NCBI GenBank assembly: GCA_003116995.1
Contig: BDSL01000001.1
Coordinates: forward strand, 186,001 to 250,000
Origin: Yamagishiella unicocca
Taxonomy: Eukaryota > Chlorophyta > Chlorophyceae > Chlamydomonadales > Volvocaceae
Direction: 5' to 3'
DNA length: 64,000 nucleotides
This document shows, piece after piece, positions 12,101 through 22,473 of the stretch (position 1 is its first letter; the number at the start of each line of letters is the position of its first letter). A program made the translations under genes and the position numbers. Under the pieces are notes generated by a model that had not been told where the DNA came from, searched no databases, and saw nothing but the letters and a program-made list of their open reading frames with translations.

Positions 12101-15100
12101 GCTGGGGCTTCTTCTCCTCCTGACCCACATGCCGCCCCGCGCCTTCCTGCCCCCCGCTTCTTTCTGTTACTGCTGCCATTGTTGTTGTGCCGCCGCCTCC
12201 CGCCAGGCTCCGAAACCGCGGAGGGCGACCCGAGGGAGGATGCCGGAGCCGCCGAGGCCGTGTCCGCCGCCACCCGGCCCCGCAGCGAGCTGTCGTACCC
12301 GGGGGTGTACCGCTCGGTGTGTGTCACGTTGCGGCTGCACCACCTGGCGGTGGCGGCGGTGGAGGCGGCGGAGGCGCTGGCGGAGCTGGAGGGGGCGGTC
12401 ACGGCGGCGGCAGCGGCGGGCGGCAGCGGCGCGGCCGGCAACGGCGCCGCAGGGTTCAAGGTGCTGCGGGCGCTGCAGGCCGCATGGATCCGGGATGCAA
12501 CGGCCAACCGCAGCATGTGAGTGGAGGCGTACGGCGCCAACCGGGGAGAAAAAAAGGGTTTGTCGATACATTGCGGTGGGATTCACCCCACACGTTTGCC
12601 TTCGCCAAAACACGCCGTTACCCCTCCTAGCTGAACGTGTTCCCCGCTGCCCACCTGTCCAAACCGAACATGTTCCTCCGGCCCCCCCCCCCGCCCGCTT
12701 CTCTGGTCGCTCTTGAACCCCAGGATCGCCGACAGCCTGCTGCAGCACCTGTACCGCTGGGTGTCCAACCCCTCCTCCCCGATGCACGACCCGGGGCTGC
12801 ACCGGGCGCTGCTGCAGCTGCAGCACAAGCTCTTCCTGCAGCTGTGCGCGGAGATGCGGCGGCTGGGGGCGGTCATCGTGGCGGCGAACACAAACTCCAT
12901 CACACTGTGCACGGGCAAGCGCAGCGTGCGGGCTGCGGCGGGGTGAGCGCTCCAGGGGGGTTACAATAAAAGAACCGGTAACTCAACTGGGGAAGTGTAG
13001 TGGGTGCTCCAGGGGGGGGAGAAGAGGCCCGCCGGACACAAACCTCGGCGGGTCGACGTCGCTGGTGGCAGTGTGGAGCTGTGTATTTGAGGCTGGGGGA
13101 GGAAGATGATAGTATGGGCGCGTGTGGCGGGAGTCACGTCCTCGGGAGTCCCAGACGCAACCCAACACAGCCCGACGCCAGTACGAATAACCGAACAGCG
13201 TGGCTGCAATGACCCCCTCGCCGCCCAGCCCCTGTCCCTCCCTCCCCACCCCTCCCCACCCCTCCCCATCCCACGAACCCTCCCCCTCGCTCCCCACCTC
13301 CCCTCCCCTCGCAGCTACACCCGCTTCCTGGTGGAGGCCCTCAAGGGGCGGGAGCTGTTCCGGTGGCTGGAGCTGGCGCCGGCTGCCTGGTACCACGCGT
13401 TCATGTACCGGGACCCCTACAACTGGGCGGGGCTGGAGAGCGCGGCGGCGGGGGCGGAGTGGCGGGCGCTGGAGGCCGCGGCGCCCGGAGCCGGACCGGG
13501 GCGGGACGGGGAGGACGGCGGCGGAGCGGCCGCGGACGACGAGCCCGTGGTCAAGTAGGTTGGGGGTTGGGAGTTGGGAGTTACAGATAGTGGCCTCAAG
13601 GCAAGGAAGAGGATCGAAGCTGAGGGGCGTTGGCTCGGGAAAGGGGATTGCTCCGGCAACATGTATCGGGTGCCTGAAGCAAGTAGGGTGCGCTGGTCGC
13701 CGGCGCCGTATGCACTCTGTCTGCGCACACTGCTCAGCCAAGCCTGCCTTCCCATCCCCCTGCCCCCCCCCGGCCCCCTTCCAACCCCAACCCCCCCTGT
13801 GCTCTCAGGTTCGTGTGGAACCTCAAGGAGCACCTCCCGCCCGCGGTGCAGCAGGACCTGGTGCTGCTGCTCACGGAGTTCCTGTACCTGCCGTGGAGGG
13901 AGGCGAGGAAGGCGGCGGAGGGGGCGGCCGCCAGCGCAGCGGACGGCGGGGCGGAGGGCGGCAGCCAGGGGCAGCCGGCGAGCCAGGGCGGCAGCACGCA
14001 GGCGGCGGTGGCGGCCAACAGGGCGGAGGAGGTGCAGGTGCGGGGGAGGGAGGGACCCCCGTGCAGTGGAGGGGGGGCGGAGGGGGGCCGGAGGGTCTAG
14101 GAGGCAGCGGGTCCAGGGGGGGTGAGACAGGGTAGCGCCGGCGGGCGGGTGCGGGCGGGGGTTGGGCAGCTGACCTGCCCGCAGCAGTTGTTTTCCGAGG
14201 GAGGCGGCAAGTCCGGCTTCCGGGGGAACCGCAACACAGGAGTGCCGTGTCAACACCTGCGTCCACCGCCAGCTGCACCGTGACCTACCCCCCCTTGCCA
14301 CGCCCACCCCACCCCGCCGCCCCTTGCCTCACATCCCGCCGGGGGCCGCACCCACCTCCTCGCAACCGATCCAACCCGACCTAGCTAAGGATCCCAGTCT
14401 CGCCGCCACGCGTCCATCCCGAGCCGGCCCCCTTCCGCCCCCCCACTTCCGCCCCCAGTCTTCCTTCCTGCAGGCCCTGGTGTCTGAGGTGTTCACGGAC
14501 CGGCTGCTGACGCGAGTGGGCACCTGGCGCGGAGTGACTCCGGCCTGCGCCCCCGAGTGGAGCTTCCCGCAGCTGGCGGGATCTTACTTGTCGCTGGTGG
14601 GTGGCGGGGGGGGGTGAAACCCTGAGTCGCCCCCCGGGCACCAGCGCCTGGCAGGACAGGCCGGGTCCAGGCCACCGCCACGCTCTCAACCCTGCCCCGG
14701 CCCAGCTCAGAGTCACTAGGTCACGGCCCCGGGCCAGCTCACCCCGCGCGTGCCCCACCGGAAACGCTGCCCACCACCTGCCAAACCCCCGCCCAACTCC
14801 CGTCCTGCGCTTACACCCTACCCCCGCCCCAAACACACGCACAAACACGCACGCACACGCCACACACCCCAGGAGGAGCACGGCCACCCCGCGCTGGCCT
14901 TCGTCCGCGTGGCGACTCACCTGCTGGCGCTGGACGGGCGGGTCACCGAGGCTGTGGCGCTGATGCGGCGGCAGCTGCTGAAGCTGCTCCACGTGCGCGA
15001 GTTCGGCTCGGAGGCGGACTTCCGGGAGCTGTGCCAGCCCTTCATACTGCCGGACGTCATCTGCGGGTGGGGCGGCGGAGGAGCACGTACCGCTCATACG

Positions 15101-15761
15101 CGGCAACGTATCCGACAGGCCAGGATCTGCGCCTCCGCACCCCGCACACGCACCGACTCCAACGGAGCCCGGTCCCATCCCCTCTCTCCCCTTCCTTCCC
15201 CCTCCCTCACATCTCTCACCAAACCCACCGCCACCACCGCCACCACCACCACCACAGTAAAGGCCCATTCCATCCGAATTCGCCGCCCACTTCCCTTCCC
15301 GCCCCGCCCACTTCCCTTCCCTTACCCCGCCCCCCCCCCCCTTTACCTCCCCCAGCTTCTGCAACGACTGTCGCGATCTGGACCTGTGTCGGGACGAGGC
15401 TCTGGCGCAGCACGACTGGCGCTGCCGCTCCTGCCGCCAGCCGCTGGACACGTCCTCCCTGGAGCGCCGCCTGGTTGCCTCGCTGCGCTCCGAAGCCGCC
15501 GCCTACCAGACCCAGGACCTGTCCTGCGTCAAGTGCAAGCAGGTCACCTCGGGGCACCTGAGGTCGCTGTGCGGCCTGTGCGGCGGGGGCCTCACCAACA
15601 CCAGGAGGCCTGACGCGGCGGCGCGGCGGCTGGTGGTGTTCCGCAACCTGGCCCGCTTCCATGGCTTCCGGGTGCTGGCGGAGATGGCGTGCTGGCTGCT
15701 GGGGGAGGTGGACAGCGGGGAGGGGGAGGGCGCGGCGCAGGAGGCCGGGGGGGACCGGTGA
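172..15761 (+). CDS. POLE: DNA polymerase epsilon catalytic subunit, 3' part (5' end outside window)
   Basis: Leading-strand replicative polymerase, family B. The window opens in an intron, so the exonuclease domain lies upstream. Exons: 172-255, 580-744, 1017-1193, about 1467-1615, 1801-1960, 2208-2402, 2746-2880, 3124-3336, 3614-3724, 4025-4213, 5006-5155, 5387-5564, 5960-6172, 6358-6527, 6974-7387, 7932-8246, 8730-8930, 9239-9439, 9873-10193, 10531-10670, 11005-11133, 11577-11869, 12207-12516, 12724-12942, 13315-13554, 13809-14037, 14474-14596 (or from 14459), 14873-15066, 15356-15761; about 2,007 residues, all phases consistent. Motif [21 protein letters not shown], motif [21 protein letters not shown] and motif [10 protein letters not shown] are intact; DTDG is typical of epsilon. 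The inactive C-terminal half follows, ending in two Cys clusters (ICGFCNDC..CRSC and LSCVKC..CGLC) that bind Zn and accessory subunits. Ala/Gln/Gly-rich insertions at exons 15-16 replace a poorly conserved region. Confidence 0.96.
5555..5744 (+). repeat. 34-bp tandem repeat that copies a 5' splice site
   Basis: The exon-intron junction after POLE exon 12 (donor GT at 5565) is repeated in tandem with a 34-bp period. Further copies of GAGTACGAGGGTGAG put GT at 5599, 5633, 5667, 5701 and 5735. The unit holds the last coding bases plus a good donor sequence. Because 34 is not a multiple of three, use of a downstream copy would shift the frame or meet a stop. Confidence 0.93.
7388..7756 (+). repeat. 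G-rich minisatellite in POLE intron 15
   Basis: About 27 copies of a 13-14 bp unit, consensus GGGGAGCGGGGGGA, fill most of intron 15, beginning directly at the donor. The strand carries runs of 4-6 G every few bases, so G-quadruplex formation is likely. Long open frames across it on both strands are artefacts of the repeat. Confidence 0.9.
8236..8372 (+). repeat. 17-bp tandem repeat that copies a 5' splice site
   Basis: The junction CTCAAG|GTAGGGGGC at the end of POLE exon 16 (GT at 8247) is repeated about eight times with a 17-bp period; internal variants have CAT or CAG. Each copy recreates an AAG|GTAGGG donor. The period is not a multiple of three. Confidence 0.92.
8653..8686 (+). repeat. 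CA dinucleotide microsatellite
   Basis: An interrupted (CA)n tract lies in the pyrimidine-rich 3' part of POLE intron 16, just before the acceptor at 8729. Confidence 0.85.
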
Positions 15762-15811
15762 GGGGGAGGGGCGAGGGGGTGGGGTGGGAGGCCACGCGGG
15801 AAGACCAGCGG

Positions 15812-15944
15812 GCAGCTGAGGCGTAGCTACGGGGAGGGGGAGGGGCAGCTGAGGCGTAGCTACGGGGAGGGGGAGGGGCAGCTGAGGCGTAGCTACGGGG
15901 AGGGGGAGGGGCAGCTGAGGCGTAGCTACGGGGAGGGGGAGCTA
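15812..15944 (+). repeat. 33-bp tandem repeat after the POLE stop codon
   Basis: Four copies of a 33-bp unit starting GCAGCTGAGGCGTAGCTACG begin at 15812, 15845, 15878 and 15911, then decay into shorter GAGCTACGGGG copies up to about 15990. It lies 50 bases past the POLE stop, so it is probably in the 3' UTR. Confidence 0.88.
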
Positions 15945-17918
15945 CGGGGAGGGGGAGGGGGAGCTACGGGGTAGCTACGGGGAGGGGGAGGGGGAGGCTC
16001 GCGCCTATTAGCAGTGGTGGTGGTGGTGGTGGTGGTGGTGGTGCGAGGAGGAGCTGTCGCGGCGTAATTGGGATTTACGGCGGTGTGGAGGCAGGCAGGG
16101 CGGAGGGGGGCTCGTGGTGGATGGTACGGAGGACGCGGAGACTTGTCTGTGCTAACGGCAGCCTACTCAGGCGGCCGGACCGGCAGGGACCCAGACCCGG
16201 CAGGGGGGTAGTCAATCGGCAATCGCCAGGAGGAATGCGAGAAGGCCTCTGGTGGCCGGGTTGCGGACGGGACGGGAGGATATGCGTTGCGTTGCCCGGC
16301 AGGGTGGGAGTTGTCCGTAGCTGTTTGGGTGGGTGCTGATGTAGCCATACGGAGGGCGCAGGCGGTGCTGCTTGCACTCGGTGGGGTGAGTAGTTGGCAG
16401 GCTGGCCGGCGCCGCTGGTTTTGGGCCAGGCCTGGTGAGGCGTCCCGCAGCTGGATGACGGACGTGAAGGTGGTGATGGTGGCCGTGTGAAGAGGTGGTG
16501 GATAGATGGTGGCCGTGTGAAGAGGTGGTGGTGGTGGTGGCTGCGCACCGACACGTCCTGCTACTGCTGGTAATTTCTGGTAATTTGACACATGGCGCGA
16601 GGGGCTTTGACGGTGGGTGTCGGCGTTCAGCGCTGCGGCGAGCATCGGGGGATCGCGGGAAGGAAGGTGTCTCACATGCGAGTTGACGTCCCGCTTATTG
16701 AAGGCGAACACGTGACCTTATTATCGTACGACGTACGACTTGATAACGAACTCAAGCAACGGCGCGACATCTCAGCTCGTGCCTGGTGCACTGTATCACT
16801 ACGGGATAGAGCTGCGCTGGCGGGTCGGCTTGCAAAGGGGCTCTCAGTTCTCGTCGCACGTCCAGCTATCCGCACCCCTAGACCCCCTGAGCTGCTCATT
16901 GCCTGCTCCGCGCCCCACCAACTACCAACCACCCAACATGCCGTGCCAGCCAGCTAGCAAATGCCGTTGAAGTTTGAATGTGTTGCGCTAGTGCCCAATC
17001 CCTTCAAACGTCCTGCCAAACCTATGACCCGGATGCTACCCATGACAATCATTTCCTACCTCCGCCAGAACTCCAGCCACAAATTGTATCCGTTGTCAAA
17101 CGTTTGCTAAAGTAGAGCACTTGCCTGTCGGTGGTGGCAGGCATCTGACGTGTTTCTACGTCCTGCGCACGCGGGCGCCCCCTTTCGGGTGTGTCCGCAG
17201 ACAATGCGCCAGCTATTATACCTATTTCGTGCAACCGGTCTTTACATGCCACCCCCCCGGACCTGTTGGTGCAAACCTCGCACCCTAAGCGCATCCTTGA
17301 TAGTAACCACCTCCTGCGGGCTGTTGCGGCTCTCAACCGGCCCCGGCTGGCTGCCCGCCGGGCTGCTCCACAACAGCACGCCTATGTGCGCCAGGTAAGT
17401 AGGAGCCCCCCCTGGGACCATGTGGGGTACCAGTGATGTAACCAGCCGGCAGCCAACGAGCCAGTGGTGTCGTGGGAGGGTTGCTGCCCGCGCCATCGAC
17501 AGCGTGATAACCGCTAGCGGCAGCCAACACCCTTAACGGCACGTGACCCTCCCACGTGACGCTACGTCGTGCTATTCCTCCTCAACAAGCCGCCGGCCCC
17601 GCCAGCACACAGCATTGCCCCAGCACACAGCGCAGCGCAGCACCGGAGGCTTCAAGTGAACAACTAGCGCAACCGGCGAGATGTCGCGAAGCTCTGAGCC
17701 CCGGTGCCTGCCTTGGTGGCTCCAACCCAGTAGTGACACAACGGTACAATATGTAACGATCAACTCAGCTATCGTGTATGTACGACACTGATCCATGTAC
17801 ATCTGTTCCCTGTATGCTCCTTGCGCCGGGAACAGGAACCGAACCGCTCGCATCCGCGTTTCCTGACCTGACCTCCCGCGTATCTCGCAGCCATCCACCC
17901 CGCCCCGCCAACTGCTAC
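15945..17918. other. Convergent spacer between POLE and the DNA glycosylase gene
   Basis: No convincing coding exon was seen on either strand. The first TGTAA polyadenylation motifs in the POLE orientation are at 17437-17441 and 17752-17756. This would imply an unusually long 3' UTR, or an unrecognised signal nearer the stop. Confidence 0.5.
16014..16042 (+). repeat. GGT trinucleotide microsatellite
   Basis: About ten GGT/TGG repeats lie in the spacer downstream of POLE. Confidence 0.9.
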
Positions 17919-17923
17919 TTACA
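17919..17923 (-). terminator. TGTAA polyadenylation signal of the DNA glycosylase gene
   Basis: TTACA on the plus strand reads TGTAA on the minus strand, 109 bases past the stop codon at 18032. TGTAA is the usual chlorophycean poly(A) signal. Confidence 0.6.
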
Positions 17924-18031
17924 ATTGCTGCTACCGGTGTATACGGCGTTACGGTATGCGCGCTGGCTAGCAGACCCTATCCGCGGCCCCCGAACTGTCC
18001 ACCGCTCCCCTGGCCCCCCCCCTCCGCAGCA

Positions 18032-19868
18032 TCATGCACCTGCGTGCTGCTCCACGTCCGCCCCCACCGCCGCCGCCAGCTCCGCCCCGTCGCCCGCAGG
18101 TTGCGGCGCCGCCCGCCCGCCCGCCGCTTCACACCGCAGCTGCACCCTCCTCGGCCACTCCACGGCCCTCATCCGCTCCGCCAGGCGGCGGTACGGCTCC
18201 TCCCGCTGCTGGCGGGTCATGGCGGCCGCTCCCGAGGTACTGCTGCACACCCACACATCGGTGGAGGCGGGGAGGGGCCAGCCGGGGGGCAGAAGCACCT
18301 GGGGGCCGAGCTGTTGGCAGCGGGACGGGAGGGGCAAGGGCCGGGGGACTGGGGGCCGGCGGCCAGCGGGCAGGGGCCAGGGGACAGGCGCGAAGGCAGG
18401 CGCAGTCACCCCAAGCGCCAGGCCCTTCCCACCTCCACTGTCTTGATTTTGTTCCTGCCGCTCCGCCCCATGTTGAGCAGCTCCAAGTACTGGCGCTTGC
18501 CGCTGAAGGCCACCAGACTGGGGGCACCGCACTTGCCGCAGGAGCAGCCTGCAGGGGAGGGCGGGGTCCGGGGTGAAGCGGGTGGGGTCCGGGAGGGAGT
18601 CGCCATGAGCTGAGGGCCCCAGGAGCCCCATCCCCGCACGCCCCGCCGCATCACGAGCCCCATAAGGCCCCACCATACCCACACATGCCGATGTCGACAC
18701 ATGACTGTCATTACTGTTTTCGTTTTGTCGTGCTGGACGTTAGCGATACGTCCCGCCTACAGCCACACACCGCAAAGATGGATTGACCGGGGGCCACGAG
18801 CCGAGCCACGTGTGTTAGGAGGGCAAGGTGAGGCTTCGCAGCGGGAAGGATAGGTTCCACTCACGTCTGCCCACTCCACCGCCCTCATGGCGTCAAAATA
18901 CGTTAGTTTAAGCTCCCCTGGTCGCCCTCTCCTCCCCGCCCCGCCCCGCCCCTCCCCGCCCGACGACCCACCGATCCTGGCCGACGCTCGCTGCATGTGG
19001 GCCCGCAGGCGCGCGTAGTAGGCCTGGCTCCACGACTCAAACACCTCGCTCTTGAAGGCCGAGCTGCAGCCGACAGCGACACGCGGGCGGTGCGGGTGAG
19101 GGCGAAGGAGGAGACGCGGAGGCGGTGTCAGAGCCCAGCAGTAGCCCCTAGGCCGCTGCCCCACCTGTCGGTGCCAGGGTGGCCGCACCCCACGTCCAGA
19201 AATCCCACCCCCGCTGCTCCAGGGAGGTTGTCATCGTCCACGGCTCCTCGGGTGCCCGCGGGTGCGATGCCGGTGGCGATGAGGATGCGCCACAGGTGAT
19301 TTGCGGGGTGGGAGTAGTAGTGGCCGGACTGCCAGGCGTGATGGCTGGGGTTGTGGCCGCTGATGACCAGCCGGAGAGGCAGGTCGCCGAGCTTCTCGGG
19401 AACCCCGCGGGGAGCTCCGCCGGAGGTGGCGGCAGCGGTGGTGCCGACTGGTGGTGGTGCTGCTGCTGTGGGTGCTGTGGGTGCTGCTGGTGCTGCTGGT
19501 GCTGCTGGTGCTGCTGCTGTTGATGTTGTTGGTGATGGCTTGGGGGTGGGGGGAGTGCTGGCGGCCCCGGGCGTGGCGATATGGTGGCTTGGCGAGGGAC
19601 CGGGGGCCGGTGGACCGGCGCCGATAGCATCCGTGCCGGCGGTGGTCGCCGCCTCAGCTTTCATGGCAGCTACGGTTGCGCCGCGAGGAGTGTCGGTGGC
19701 ACTGCGGCGCGAGCGCTTAGCTGGGGGACCGGGGGGGGCACTTCCGGATCCAGCGGACGTATCCCCCGCCGCAGCTGCGGCTGGGGTTCCCGCCACGGCT
19801 GGCGGCGGCCCTACGAGAACCCCGTGTGTGGACAGCTGCTCGACGGACAGCCCTGTGCTGGCATCCAT
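18032..19868 (-). CDS. TDG/MUG-type mismatch-specific uracil/thymine-DNA glycosylase
   Basis: Removes uracil or thymine mispaired with guanine to start base-excision repair in the nucleus. Exons: 19165-19868, 18972-19063, 18433-18548, 18032-18310 (396 residues; phases 2, 1, 0 agree). The first ~130 residues are Ala/Pro/Ser-rich with a basic PAKRSRRSA motif resembling a nuclear localisation signal. The catalytic core starts LRLVISGHNPSHHAWQSGHY, matching the G-x-N-P motif of the MUG/TDG branch, followed by HPANHLWRIL. Later come GVGFLDVGCGHPGTD, LVAFSGKRQY and VWVCSSTSGAAAM, the last corresponding to the second active-site loop. The ATG at 19868 is the first in the open frame, which extends upstream to about 20004 without another ATG. 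An upstream non-coding or short coding exon is therefore possible. Confidence 0.88.
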
Positions 19869-22473
19869 GCCAGGGACAGGAGTCAAAATTGCATTGACGT
19901 GATCCTGCACGCCAGCTGCTGCACCAGCTATTGCTGCTGGCGTTACCGTTCGTCTCGTCGCGATGCTACCGCGCAGCCGATTGCTGCCGGCGTATTTGAA
20001 TTTCTGTTCAATTGTTCATGACAAATTAAATTCGTTTTTTTGGCAAACGGCACTTGTGCGCATAAATTCACCTCGAACGCATTGAGTGTTGGCGCATCGG
20101 TCATATTAGCCGATATAAGCAACGGTAATCGTTAACGTCCACTTCGTATGTCTACAGATGTCGAAGCCCTATTCAATTCGATACTTATTCTGTCGTATCT
20201 ATAGCTTGTTGCGGTCACGACGTATGAGGTCTGAAATGTCGAATCCTGCCTAGTTCATCGCAATTGGCAGTGTTATGTTGATTTTTATTTGGCTTTGGAC
20301 CCCCCTGTGCGCCTGTCCGCCACCTGGTACGGGGTACGGAGACATACATGGCCGGCCTCGCTGCGGCCGTGCGGGCATTAGGATTACCGAGCGTCCACGT
20401 CACTCATGAAGTGGGATCCCGATAAGAAATGCTGATGTAGAAAAGACGTTTTGATGCCTTGTGCCGCCGCCCTCAGCTGGCGCAGCCAGGGTGTTGCGGC
20501 ATCGCGAATCATCAATAGTTCCTGGAAGCCCGTTGCTTCCCTATATCAAGCGGTCGATGTAAACGCCGCGATTACCTCTAAACAGCATTTGCCGCTTCAA
20601 GCTGCCACCTACGCTTCACCTGAGCGCCGCGCCGGGCGAGGGACGTCCAGCAAGGTTCAGCAAGACCCTGTCCTCTCCTAACAGACCCAGTGATATGGCA
20701 TCATCGAGGGTCTTCTCGAACGTTACGTGATGTGGAGTGTGGACGAACGCAGACGTTTGCCCTTCCAACTGGACGAGAATGCCAAAGCTCCCGTTCGTCC
20801 CGTTCCGTAACGCACCACCACTGCATCGATCCCGCAACGCCCTGTGCCACACAAAGGATCGCGGACGCGCCTCGTTAATAAGACGCTACAATGTCCGCAA
20901 GCCCGGGCGAACCCATGCATCTTCAGCGGGACTCGGCGCTGACTGCTGGGTGGTCGCAATTGCCCGCCCGATTTCCCAGCTCCCCAGCGGGCATTGTTAC
21001 GACCATTTCCGCCTTTCCGACTCATCATGGCACCCTGTGTCTGTGCTGCGCCCAAGCATTTGTCCCCTACGGCTTGTCCATGCGAGTCCACGAGGGTCCA
21101 CGTGTTTTCCCGCCGGGGACCTTCCGTCTGCATCCTTTTTTTTCCGCGGCCTGAGTCCAGAGCTGGAGACGGGCTGTGGAATGCTGCGGGAAGTGGGCGA
21201 CGGTGGGGGGGGGACCAGGGGGGAAGGGCACGTCTCCTTCCTTCTCCTTCGAAACAGCACTGCGCGGGCTTCCAGGCCTTCGCATTGCCCCTTGCGTACG
21301 GTGCGATGTGCGGTGACGAGCGCCACGGAAAAAGTGCGCAGGCAAGGCAACGTGAAACTTTCGTGGCTGTTCCAGGATGGCAGGTTCAGGCAACCCGGCG
21401 ACGCGGCGTGGCTAGGCCAGCGACGAAGCTAGGTCAGCACTCCTCACAAAGGAGTGACTTTCTCCATGCATCGCAAAAACACCTATTTCTATGGCGAATA
21501 ATCAGACGAGCTGTTTAGCGGGGGACTGCAGCCTGATTGAAGTCACTGTTGTTTAATTTGTCCGACTAACGACATACCTACCGTGCGTAGGCGATTTATA
21601 CGAAACTCAGAAGTACATTTGCGTCTAGCTTCAACAGGTCGAGGGTCTGTTTAGTTAGATGATCCTAATGTGTATGATGATGTACAGGGAGTGGTAATGC
21701 TGCGTATCTCTGGTGATGATAGCAATGAAATGGAAGGAATCTTGAGGAAATACATGGAATCGTTTCTTCTGGTGCCCGAGAACGACCAAATCCCAGCACT
21801 AAGGTAGCGCGTTAACCGTACGCTACTGACAAGACACTTAGCCCCCAAAAGGTTCAGAAACATGGTGATAAATTTATGCACCCACAACTCTTCTTAGAAT
21901 TCCAAGTCGTAGGTATGGAATTATTATCGGCCCAGCCGCCCCGTACGACTTCAGTAAACCCTCCGAATACCCAAGGGTGAAACACAGAAGATTGCATGTA
22001 TGTCACACGAGTCTGTGGAACTACTTCTTGAGGCCAAGCTTCTTTGCCGTTGCTATGCTTCAAATGATTTGGACGACCGCGGCCTTCGCCGCGAGCCCAT
22101 GAAGCCTGCCCCAGCCTGGCCTTCCACCATCCCACGCGGCAGCAGCAAGCCCGCCGTGACAACTGGCATCAGCAAAGCTATTTGAGCGTCTGCCTCTGCC
22201 TCCTGCGGGCGAAGCCACGCAGGCTTCCGTTGTTCCGCCTACCGCAACACGTCAGCAAGGCCCTGCCCGGCTCTTTGTCTCTCGGGGATCAACGGCCCGG
22301 CAATCCTGCTTCTGCTATTACTCTTATACAGAAATCTAGCCATAGCCGTCGGATAGCCACCGGCAATGCTTGTTGAATTGCCGATACGGGCGCCCCCGAG
22401 GTGAGGCAAGCGACGCGTGCCTCGTGCTAAAAATATATCGAATCTATAAAGGTCATTTTATCATCATATAAAC
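19869..22473. other. Divergent spacer between the glycosylase gene and the interrupted gene
   Basis: This stretch is less GC-rich than the neighbouring genes, with AT-rich patches at 20020-20300 and 21540-21960. No exon with recognisable protein similarity was seen on either strand. It should hold the promoters of both divergent genes. Confidence 0.45.
22445..22450 (+). promoter_or_regulatory. Possible TATA box
   Basis: TATAAA lies in an AT-rich stretch only 24 bases before the ATG at 22474. A start site about 30 bases downstream would leave almost no leader, so this may be fortuitous or the true first exon may be further upstream. Confidence 0.25.

Noticed and set aside
14184..14290. Extra POLE exon starting after GCCCGCAG at 14184
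   Set aside because: An in-phase acceptor exists and the sequence is open for about 30 codons, but it ends in a stop without a convincing donor. Direct joining of 14037 to 14474 is in phase and matches the family.
19128..19910. Start of the DNA glycosylase at the GTG near 19910
   Set aside because: The first ATG in the frame is at 19868; a GTG start is not expected for a eukaryotic nuclear gene.
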